The notes below the pieces were generated by a model. That model was not told the origin of the DNA. It ran no database searches and saw only the letters and a list, made by a program, of their open reading frames with translations. A program made the position numbers and the translations under genes. A stretch of 7,282 nt of DNA. Source: Coriobacteriaceae bacterium (GTDB lineage Bacteria; Actinomycetota; Coriobacteriia; Coriobacteriales; Eggerthellaceae). The stretch is from positions 16,451-23,732 of the forward strand of contig SUUF01000008.1 of the NCBI GenBank assembly GCA_015062635.1. Direction: 5' to 3'. Positions 1 to 4,874 of this stretch are shown one piece after another (position 1 is the first letter of the stretch; each line of letters starts with the position of its first letter).

Positions 1-41
1 TTCCCGGCGCGGCCTCATGGCGCATGGAGCGTTTGTTCAAG
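1..41. other. Downstream flank of guaB, no gene seen
   Basis: This short stretch follows the guaB stop codon. I see no convincing ORF. There is only a weak CATG-GCG-CATG fold and a GC-rich run at the window edge. A guaB terminator may lie further out, beyond the window, but nothing here supports one. Confidence 0.5.
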
Positions 42-1556
42 TTACGCGTTCGTGACGTACGGCGTCTTGTCCTTCTGCAGGACGTCGTGGGCGCCGCCCT
101 CGACAATCGACGTGCTCGAGACCAGCGTGATCTTCGCCTTCTCCTTCAGCTCGGGGATGGTGAGCGCGCCGCAGTTGCACATCGTGGACTTCACCTTGGC
201 AAGCGTGGCCGCCACGTTGTCCTTCAGCGGGCCGGCATACGGCACGTAGGAGTCAACGCCTTCCTCGAAGGTCAGGCCCTTCTTGGAGCCGCCCAGGTCG
301 TAGCGCTGCCAGTTGCGAGCGCGGGCCGAACCCTCGCCCCAGTATTCCTTCATGTAGGTGCCGTTGACGTTCACCTTGTTCGTGGGGCTCTCGTCAAAGC
401 GCGCGAAGTAACGGCCGAGCATCACGAAGTCGGAGCCCATGGCAAGCGCGAGCGTGATGTGGTGGTCGTACACGATGCCGCCGTCCGAGCAGATGGGCAC
501 GTAGATGCCGGTCTCCTCGAAATACTCGTCGCGCGCACGGGCCACGTCGATGGTCGCGGTGGCCTGGCCGCGGCCGATGCCCTTCTGCTCGCGCGTGATG
601 CAGATGGAGCCGCCGCCGATGCCCACCTTCACGAAGTCGGCGCCCGCATCGGCCAGGAAGCGGAATCCGTCGCCGTCGACGACGTTGCCGGCGCCCACGC
701 GCACGGAATCGCCGTAGTGCTCGCGAATCCATGCGATGGTGCGGCTCTGCCATTCCGAGAAGCCCTCGGAGCTGTCGATGCACAGCACGTCGGCACCCGC
801 CTCAACCAGCGCGGGAACGCGCTCGGCATAGTCGCGGGTGTTGATGCCGGCACCCACCATGTAGCGCTTATGGGCGTCGAGCAGCTCGAGCGGGTTTTCC
901 TTATGCGTGTCGTAGTCCTTGCGGAACACGAGATGCACCAGGTGGTCGTCATCGTCGACGATGGGCAGGCAGTTCAGCTTGTGATCCCAGATGATGTCGT
1001 TGGCGATCTTCAGCGAGGTGTCGGCCGGAGCGGTGACGAGCTTCTCGCGCGGGGTCATGAAGTCGGCGACCTTCTCGGTGGTCTCCATGCGCGACACGCG
1101 GTAGTCGCGGCCGGTGACGATGCCCAGGAGCTTGCCGGTGGCGGTGCCGTCCTCGGTGACGGGCATCGTGGAATGGCCGTACTCTTCCTTCAGCTCGAGC
1201 ACATCGGCGAGCGTCATGTCGGGCTTCAGGTTGCAGTCGCTCTTCACGAAGCCGGCCTTGTAATCCTTGACGGCGCGCACCATGGCCGCCTGGCTCTCGA
1301 TGGACTGGCTGCCGTAGATGAACGACAGGCCGCCCTCGGTGGCCAGGGCCACGGCCATCTTGTCGTCGGAGACCGACTGCATGATGGCGGAAACCATCGG
1401 GATGGAAAGCGAGATCTCGGGTTCCTCGCCCTTCTTGTAGCGGACGAGCGGCGTCTTCAGGCTGACGCGTTCGGGGATGCATTCCGAAGACGAATAGCCG
1501 GGGACCAAAAGGTATTCGTTAAAGGTACGGGAGGGTTCGTCGAAGATGTACGCCAT
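42..1556 (-). CDS. guaB: IMP dehydrogenase, Tritrichomonas-type clade, with CBS pair
   Basis: The enzyme oxidises IMP to XMP with NAD+, the first committed step to GMP, in the cytoplasm. The 504-residue protein is a (beta/alpha)8 barrel interrupted by two CBS motifs at about residues 112-220 (one near GKLLGIVTGRDYR, one from VADFMTP to LVFRKDYD). The catalytic loop GGGSICITREQKG carries the nucleophile Cys319. Further conserved points are Asp261 in CIDSSEG, Asp358 in SDGG, and the flap dyad Arg418-Tyr419 in RNWQRYDLGG. The loop differs from the usual bacterial GPGSICTTR. Loop, length and residue numbers instead match the T. foetus enzyme as I remember it. The start is the ATG at 1556, because AAAGGGG lies 5 bases upstream; the in-frame GTG at 1574 would put that site inside the gene. 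Its Cys-containing loop and flap argue for IMPDH, although GMP reductase is a related family. The gene stands alone, behind a terminator. Confidence 0.95.
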   Translation of the reverse strand: MAYIFDEPSRTFNEYLLVPGYSSSECIPERVSLKTPLVRYKKGEEPEISLSIPMVSAIMQSVSDDKMAVALATEGGLSFIYGSQSIESQAAMVRAVKDYKAGFVKSDCNLKPDMTLADVLELKEEYGHSTMPVTEDGTATGKLLGIVTGRDYRVSRMETTEKVADFMTPREKLVTAPADTSLKIANDIIWDHKLNCLPIVDDDDHLVHLVFRKDYDTHKENPLELLDAHKRYMVGAGINTRDYAERVPALVEAGADVLCIDSSEGFSEWQSRTIAWIREHYGDSVRVGAGNVVDGDGFRFLADAGADFVKVGIGGGSICITREQKGIGRGQATATIDVARARDEYFEETGIYVPICSDGGIVYDHHITLALAMGSDFVMLGRYFARFDESPTNKVNVNGTYMKEYWGEGSARARNWQRYDLGGSKKGLTFEEGVDSYVPYAGPLKDNVAATLAKVKSTMCNCGALTIPELKEKAKITLVSSTSIVEGGAHDVLQKDKTPYVTNA

Positions 1557-1561
1557 GCATG

Positions 1562-1568
1562 CCCCTTT
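1562..1568 (-). promoter_or_regulatory. guaB ribosome binding site (decides the start)
   Basis: On the minus strand AAAGGGG is followed by 5 bases and then the ATG at 1556. This favours that ATG over the upstream in-frame GTG at 1574. The protein then begins MAYIFDEPSRTFNEYL, as in other members of the clade that I recall. Confidence 0.75.
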
Positions 1569-1580
1569 CAACACTCAAGC

Positions 1581-1586
1581 ATTATC
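1581..1586 (-). promoter_or_regulatory. Possible guaB -10 element
   Basis: GATAAT on the minus strand lies 24 bases upstream of the guaB ATG. Transcription would start about 7 bases later, giving a leader of under 20 bases that still contains the ribosome binding site. I see no good -35 hexamer. A second candidate, TACAAT at 1603-1608, abuts the upstream terminator stem. Confidence 0.35.
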
Positions 1587-1608
1587 ATTTTGCACTGCCG
1601 GCATTGTA

Positions 1609-1643
1609 CGACGAAAGCGCCCGACTTTCGGGCGCTTTCGTCG
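1609..1643 (-). terminator. Perfect 15-bp stem terminator after the 80-aa gene
   Basis: CGACGAAAGCGCCCG and its exact complement flank a 5-base loop (1624-1628). The core GCGCCCG/CGGGCGC is framed by AAA and TTT on either side, so the hairpin could work in both directions. It lies 42 bases past the stop of the minus-strand small gene and just upstream of guaB, isolating the two. There is no long U-run outside the stem. Confidence 0.75.
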
Positions 1644-1685
1644 CGATTCACCGTATAGCTACAGGTTAACGGCGTACATGGGAAC

Positions 1686-1928
1686 CTAATCGGCAAGCCA
1701 GGCGTTCGCCTCCACCTCGGTGATGGGGACGATGTCCTCGCCGGCCGGATACGGGCTCTCGGCACCGCCGATGCCATGCAGGAAATACAGGCCACCCTTT
1801 GTCTTGAACAGGGTTTCCTCGTAACCGGCCGGATCGCCGTAGTAGCTGTAGGCGCGGTTTCCGAGTGCCTCCGCTTTGGCGGTATCGAAAATGCGGCGTT
1901 TGCCTTCAAATGTCGTGGTCTTGCGCAT
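1686..1928 (-). CDS. Small orphan protein, function unknown (80 aa)
   Basis: I cannot assign a function. The 80-residue protein has no signal peptide, membrane segment or cysteine. Its visible pattern is a basic N-terminus (MRKTTTFEGKRR), then RIFDTAKAEALG, then the aromatic and glycine-rich stretch EETLFKTKGGLYFLHGIGG, then IVPITEVEANAWL. I recall short uncharacterised bacterial proteins with the same order of motifs (Y/F-D-T..A; ETL[YF]..[KR]TG.[YF]FL.G.GG; I.P[LI]T..EA..W), often annotated hypothetical; this is memory, not a search. That it is a real gene is supported by a strong AAGGAGGAG site before the ATG, a coherent composition, and terminators at 1609-1643 and 2028-2061. It is probably transcribed alone. 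The GG..SPYP segment and the final W suggest a small compact fold. Confidence 0.8.
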   Translation of the reverse strand: MRKTTTFEGKRRIFDTAKAEALGNRAYSYYGDPAGYEETLFKTKGGLYFLHGIGGAESPYPAGEDIVPITEVEANAWLAD

Positions 1929-1930
1929 TG

Positions 1931-1939
1931 CTCCTCCTT
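1931..1939 (-). promoter_or_regulatory. Strong ribosome binding site of the 80-aa gene
   Basis: AAGGAGGAG on the minus strand ends 2 bases before the ATG at 1928, so the AAGGAGG core is spaced 4 bases from it. It is the closest match to the anti-Shine-Dalgarno sequence in the window and is good evidence that this small ORF is translated. Confidence 0.75.
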
Positions 1940-1984
1940 ATTACGTTGTCGCGTCGCGATCGCGTGCGCGCTTATGCGCTATAT

Positions 1985-1998
1985 CTTATACAAGTATA
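1985..1998 (-). promoter_or_regulatory. Probable -10 with overlapping palindrome, 80-aa gene
   Basis: On the minus strand TATAAG (1990-1985) is a plausible -10, preceded by TG one base upstream. It overlaps the 12-base inverted repeat TATAC-TT-GTATA (1987-1998), which could be a repressor site. The surrounding 20 bases are AT-rich in an otherwise GC-rich region. No convincing -35 is visible. The leader would be about 50 bases and contains the 10-base palindrome CGCGATCGCG (1955-1964). Confidence 0.4.
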
Positions 1999-2021
1999 TC
2001 CAATGTGCCATTGTCGTGGGC

Positions 2022-2061
2022 AAATAAAACGGGCGCGGCGCATCGAAACGCCGCGCCCGTT
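2022..2061 (-). terminator. Rho-independent terminator of ilvE
   Basis: A 13-bp perfect stem (AACGGGCGCGGCG, 2028-2040, with 2049-2061) encloses an 8-base loop. On the minus strand it is followed by TTTTATTTG. It begins 16 bases after the ilvE stop codon, the classic arrangement, and separates ilvE from the 80-residue gene. Confidence 0.9.
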
Positions 2062-2077
2062 ATATCGAGCGGTCGCG

Positions 2078-3115
2078 TTAGGCGATCTTCACGATCCAGC
2101 CGTGCTCGTCGGCGATCTTGCCGGTCTGGATGCCGGTGAGGGTCTCGCGCAGCTTGCGCATCACCGGGCCAGAGGTCTCGGCGCCGTCGACGAAGGTCAC
2201 GGAGCCGTACTTCTCGGACTCGATATGGCCAACCGGCGAGATAACCGCCGCCGTGCCGCACAGGCCGCACTCGACGAACTCGCCAGCAACGAGCTCCTCG
2301 TACTTCACCGGGCGCTCGATGACGTTCATGCCCAGGTCGCGTCCCACCTGCACGAGCGAGCGGCGGGTGATGGACGGCAGGATGGAATTCGTCGCGGACT
2401 GCGGCACCACGAGGTTGCCCTGCTTGTCGACGAGCAGCACGTTCGCACCGCCGGTCTCTTCCACGTAGGTACGCGTGGCGGAGTCGAGGTAGAGGTTCTC
2501 GGAATAGCCGTTCGCATGGGCTTCCTCATAGGGATGCAGGCTCATCGCGTAGTTCAAGCCGGCCTTGATGTCGCCGGTGCCGCGCGGGGCCGCGCGGTCG
2601 AAATCGGCCACCGTGATGGTGATGGCCGTGTCGCCGCCCTTGAAGTACGGGCCCACCGGGGTCACGAGGATGCGGAACTGGTATTCGGTCGCCGGCTTGA
2701 CGCCGATGACGATGCCGGTCGCGAACATGTAGGGACGCACATACAGCGTGGCGCCCGAGCCGAACGGCGGGACCCAATCCTTGTTGGCCTCGACGACCAT
2801 CTTCACGGCCTCGATGAACTTGTCCTCGGGGAACGGGGGCATCACGAGGCGCCGAGCCGAATCGGCCATGCGGCTTGCGTTCATGTCGGGGCGGAAGCAC
2901 ACGATGTCGCCGTTTTCGGCGGTGTAGGCTTTCAAGCCCTCGAAAACCTCCTGGCAGTAATGCAGGATGCCCGCGCACTCGCTCATCGTGACGGTATGGT
3001 CGGTGGTCAGGCCGCCTTCATCCCACGCACCGTCCTTGTAATTGCACACATAAGAGTAGCTGGTCTCGCGGTAACCGAAGTCGAGGCTACCCCAGTCAAG
3101 ATTCTGCTTCGTCAA
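2078..3115 (-). CDS. ilvE: Branched-chain amino acid aminotransferase
   Basis: This PLP enzyme (fold type IV) swaps the amino group between glutamate and the keto acids of leucine, isoleucine and valine, in the cytoplasm. With the proposed TTG start it has 345 residues, normal for the long BCAT class. Visible landmarks are the N-terminal LDWGSLDFGY, EVFEGLKAY (57-65), FRPDMNASRM (74-83), TLYVRPYM (123-130), the Schiff-base Lys184 in GDIKAGLNYAMS, Glu220 in EETGGANV (pyridine-nitrogen contact), and CGTAAVISPV (286-295). An ORF reading further upstream would add 37 residues that cross two hairpins and look unlike the family. TTG at 3115 is the first usable codon after AGGAG (9-base spacer), and it places the protein start where family members begin. 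The gene has its own terminator. Confidence 0.93.
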   Translation of the reverse strand: MTKQNLDWGSLDFGYRETSYSYVCNYKDGAWDEGGLTTDHTVTMSECAGILHYCQEVFEGLKAYTAENGDIVCFRPDMNASRMADSARRLVMPPFPEDKFIEAVKMVVEANKDWVPPFGSGATLYVRPYMFATGIVIGVKPATEYQFRILVTPVGPYFKGGDTAITITVADFDRAAPRGTGDIKAGLNYAMSLHPYEEAHANGYSENLYLDSATRTYVEETGGANVLLVDKQGNLVVPQSATNSILPSITRRSLVQVGRDLGMNVIERPVKYEELVAGEFVECGLCGTAAVISPVGHIESEKYGSVTFVDGAETSGPVMRKLRETLTGIQTGKIADEHGWIVKIA

Positions 3116-3124
3116 CGCTATCGT

Positions 3125-3129
3125 CTCCT
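3125..3129 (-). promoter_or_regulatory. ilvE ribosome binding site supporting a TTG start
   Basis: AGGAG on the minus strand precedes the TTG at 3115 with a 9-base spacer. There is no in-frame ATG or GTG nearby, so this site decides the start. The same bases fall within a tiny ORF (3118-3153) that ends 2 bases before the TTG. Confidence 0.6.
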
Positions 3130-3170
3130 GAAACTCGAATGCTGATACGACATTACGGGAAATTCTACTA

Positions 3171-3211
3171 CCACCGGGTAAAGTGTTGCCGGGATTTTTC
3201 CCAGTGGCAAC
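3171..3211 (-). promoter_or_regulatory. Foldable ilvE leader with competing hairpins
   Basis: On the minus strand GTTGCC-ACT-GGGA (3211-3194) can pair with TCCCGGCAAC (downstream, to 3185) around an AAAA loop, leaving ACT as a bulge. Alternatively CCACTGGG (3207-3200) can pair with CCCGGTGG (3178-3171), with one G-U pair. The two folds exclude each other. No uridine run follows either one, so a terminator is not shown. Whether this segment is transcribed with ilvE is unknown. Confidence 0.35.
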
Positions 3212-3213
3212 AA

Positions 3214-3243
3214 GAGGCGCATTCACCCAAGGGAATGCGCCTC
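3214..3243 (-). terminator. Hairpin terminator after the M18 aminopeptidase
   Basis: Perfect 11-bp arms GAGGCGCATTC (3214-3224) and GAATGCGCCTC (3233-3243) surround an 8-base loop. The hairpin starts 8 bases after the aminopeptidase stop. On the minus strand it is followed by TTGTTG, a poor uridine tract, so read-through into ilvE is possible. Confidence 0.65.
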
Positions 3244-3251
3244 GTCGTTCG

Positions 3252-4667
3252 CTATTCCAATCCGAGGAATGCGACGTAGCCCTTCTTGGCCTCGTAGAGG
3301 TCGGCCTTGCTCGTCACTTCCCACGGCGCATGCATCGAAAGGACGCTCACGCCCGAATCGATAACATCCATTCCGTATTTCGCGAGGATGTAGGCGATGG
3401 TGCCGCCTCCGCCGATGTCGACCTTGCCGAGCTCGGCGGTTTGGTAGGCCACGTCGGCATCCTCCATCACGCGGCGCACCTGCGCCACGTATTCCGCATT
3501 CGCATCGTTGCTCCCGCTCTTGCCACGCGCGCCCGTGAACTTGTTGAACACGAGGCCGCGACCCAGATAGGCGGCGTTCTTCGCCTCGAAGGCGTTGCCG
3601 TAGAGCGGATCGAAGCCGGCTGACACATCGCTCGAGAGCATCGCGGAGTTCGCGAGGGCTCGGCGCAGCGGGAGGTCGCCCGCCTGGCCGGCCAAATCCA
3701 TGATCTCGGCCACCGTGTTCTCGAAGAACATGCTCGTCATGCCCGTCGCGCCCACCGAGCCGATCTCTTCCTTGTCGACGAGCAGGCAGATGCCGGTACG
3801 CTGCAGCTGTGCGGGCGCATCGAGCTGTGCGACCAAGCTCGTGTACGCGCAGGAGCGGTCGTCTTGGCCATAACCGAGCACCATCGAGCGGTCGAAGCCG
3901 CATTCGCGCGCACGGCCCGCCGGCACCACCTCGAGCTCAGCCGAGAGGAAGTCTTCCTCGGCCATGCCGTACTTCTCTTTCAGCAGGGCGAGCAGCTTCG
4001 CCTTCACCGGCGCCTTCTTCGCCTCCTTGGCCTCATCCGACTCGTCATCTTCGGCGACGGCCAGCGGACGGCTGCCTACCAGCACGTCGAGGTCCTCGCC
4101 CTCGACGACCTTCGCGGCATTGCGCTTCATCTGCTCATCGCCCAGATGCGGCAGCAAATCGGTTATCACGAACGCCGGGTCGCCGGCGTCCTCGCCCACG
4201 TTCACGCGCTCGACCGTTCCGTCGGTCTTGCACACCACGCCGTGGATGGCCAGGGGAATCGTCACCCACTGGTATTTCTTGATGCCGCCATAGTAATGCG
4301 TGTCAAGCAGCGCAAAATCGGCACTCTCGTACAGCGGGTTCTGCTTGATGTCGAGGCGGGGGCTGTCGATATGCGCGCCCAGGATGTTGAAGCCGCGCTC
4401 CATGGGCAGCTCGCCCACCTGCACGAGCATCAACGACTTGCCGCAGTTGTCGGCATATACCTTGTCACCGGGCTTCAGCTTCGCGCCCCGTTCGCGCGCC
4501 TCGGCCAGGCTTACATAGCCCGCCGCACGCGCCATCTCGATTGCCGCGGCGCAGCATTCGCGCTCGGTCTTGTTCGTGGAGATGAAATCGATGTAGCCGG
4601 CGGCAAGCTCCTCGAGCTTCGCGATGTCGGCGTCACCGTACTTCTTCCAAGCGTTTTCCCGTTCCAT
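3252..4667 (-). CDS. M18 family zinc aminopeptidase
   Basis: This cytoplasmic metallopeptidase removes N-terminal residues from peptides, with two metal ions per active site. From the ATG at 4667 it has 471 residues, usual for the bacterial aminopeptidase-1 branch of M18. Landmarks are GAHIDSPRLD (His99 and Asp101), the YGQDDRSCAYTSL segment (Asp269/Asp270), DKEEIGSVGATG (Glu300/Glu301), SSDVSAGFDPLYG (Asp347), the GGGGT loop (419-423) and SMHAPWE (His446). These are the expected metal and catalytic positions. Residues 206-222 form an acidic then lysine-rich linker (EDDESDEAKEAKK) inside the dimerisation insert. Upstream in-frame codons to 4817 are not used: they pass through the promoter region, and AAAGGAA sits 5 bases before the ATG. 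Substrate preference (acidic or neutral residue) cannot be told. It is divergent from the GH13 gene. Confidence 0.92.
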   Translation of the reverse strand: MERENAWKKYGDADIAKLEELAAGYIDFISTNKTERECCAAAIEMARAAGYVSLAEARERGAKLKPGDKVYADNCGKSLMLVQVGELPMERGFNILGAHIDSPRLDIKQNPLYESADFALLDTHYYGGIKKYQWVTIPLAIHGVVCKTDGTVERVNVGEDAGDPAFVITDLLPHLGDEQMKRNAAKVVEGEDLDVLVGSRPLAVAEDDESDEAKEAKKAPVKAKLLALLKEKYGMAEEDFLSAELEVVPAGRARECGFDRSMVLGYGQDDRSCAYTSLVAQLDAPAQLQRTGICLLVDKEEIGSVGATGMTSMFFENTVAEIMDLAGQAGDLPLRRALANSAMLSSDVSAGFDPLYGNAFEAKNAAYLGRGLVFNKFTGARGKSGSNDANAEYVAQVRRVMEDADVAYQTAELGKVDIGGGGTIAYILAKYGMDVIDSGVSVLSMHAPWEVTSKADLYEAKKGYVAFLGLE

Positions 4668-4672
4668 GCGTG

Positions 4673-4679
4673 TTCCTTT
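4673..4679 (-). promoter_or_regulatory. Aminopeptidase ribosome binding site
   Basis: AAAGGAA on the minus strand is followed by CACGC and the ATG at 4667. It supports the short form beginning MERENAWKKYG over the long in-frame extension. Confidence 0.7.
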
Positions 4680-4706
4680 CACAAGATGCCATGGTTTCGC
4701 CGCATC

Positions 4707-4712
4707 ATTATA
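4707..4712 (-). promoter_or_regulatory. Consensus -10 (TATAAT) of the aminopeptidase gene
   Basis: The minus strand reads TATAAT exactly, 39 bases upstream of the ATG, giving a leader of about 33 bases. At the 17-base spacing the -35 position is GC-rich and matches poorly, so a regulator or a different sigma preference may be involved. Confidence 0.6.
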
Positions 4713-4809
4713 CGCGCCTTGCCGGCCAACGCCCCGGCGCCCTCGACCCGCGAAACCTTTCGCCTGCCGAACCTTCATGGAAGCATGCACTTGCGGTATG
4801 CTCCATAGG

Positions 4810-4840
4810 TTGTACATCAGCGCGTGGCACTATGTAGGAT
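4810..4840 (+). promoter_or_regulatory. Weak candidate promoter of the GH13 gene
   Basis: TTGTAC (4810-4815) and TAGGAT (4835-4840) lie 19 bases apart, about 35 bases before the ATG at 4875. Both match only partly and the spacing is long. TATGTA at 4831-4836 (15-base spacing) is an alternative. Confidence 0.25.
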
Positions 4841-4860
4841 AGACGCGAACGATTCCGGTG

Positions 4861-4870
4861 AAGGGGAGGT
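4861..4870 (+). promoter_or_regulatory. GH13 gene ribosome binding site
   Basis: AAGGGGAGGT is followed by GCGC and the ATG at 4875. It decides between this ATG and the in-frame codon at 4824, which would place the site inside the coding region. Confidence 0.75.
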
Positions 4871-4874
4871 GCGC

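Larger units (their letters stand above)
4668..4874. promoter_or_regulatory. Divergent promoter region with operator-like repeat
   Basis: This 207-bp gap between divergent genes holds the promoters of both. GCGAAA-CC-TTTCGC (4750-4763) is a 14-base inverted repeat near its middle. The octamer GCGAAACC appears there on the plus strand (4750-4757) and again on the minus strand at 4700-4693, beside the aminopeptidase -10. A shared sugar-responsive repressor is possible but not shown. Confidence 0.4.

Noticed and set aside
24..1658. A 544-codon plus-strand ORF opposite guaB
   Set aside because: It is antisense to a fully conserved gene, has a low-complexity Val/Ala/Asp/His/Arg composition typical of a reversed GC-rich reading frame, and has no recognisable domain.
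1929..2020. A replication or attachment site, suggested by AT-rich and CGCGATCGCG palindromes
   Set aside because: There are no iterated boxes, no direct repeats and no integrase. A promoter explains the AT-rich part, and a 10-base palindrome in GC-rich DNA is not unusual.
2256..2267. A CxxC motif (CGLC, residues 283-286) in IlvE, like the redox switch of human BCAT
   Set aside because: In my mental alignment it sits a few residues before the human CxxC position, so a redox role cannot be claimed.
1865..3145. A 426-codon plus-strand ORF opposite ilvE
   Set aside because: It shows the same reverse-frame composition, runs through the ilvE terminator and the small gene's promoter, and has no good ribosome binding site or motif.
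3116..3180. A T-box riboswitch upstream of ilvE, suggested by GGTGGTA
   Set aside because: The segment lacks the GGGTGGNACCGCG consensus, a specifier loop and a following terminator, and it is too short.
3864..4808. A 314-codon plus-strand ORF opposite the aminopeptidase
   Set aside because: It is antisense to conserved M18 sequence and extends through the promoter region; its composition is that of a shadow frame.
4668..4817. A 50-residue N-terminal extension of the aminopeptidase
   Set aside because: It would place TATAAT and the ribosome binding site inside the coding region, and its sequence does not resemble M18 proteins.
4824..4874. A 17-residue N-terminal extension of the GH13 protein
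   Set aside because: AAGGGGAGGT just before the ATG at 4875 marks the true start; the extension reads through it.
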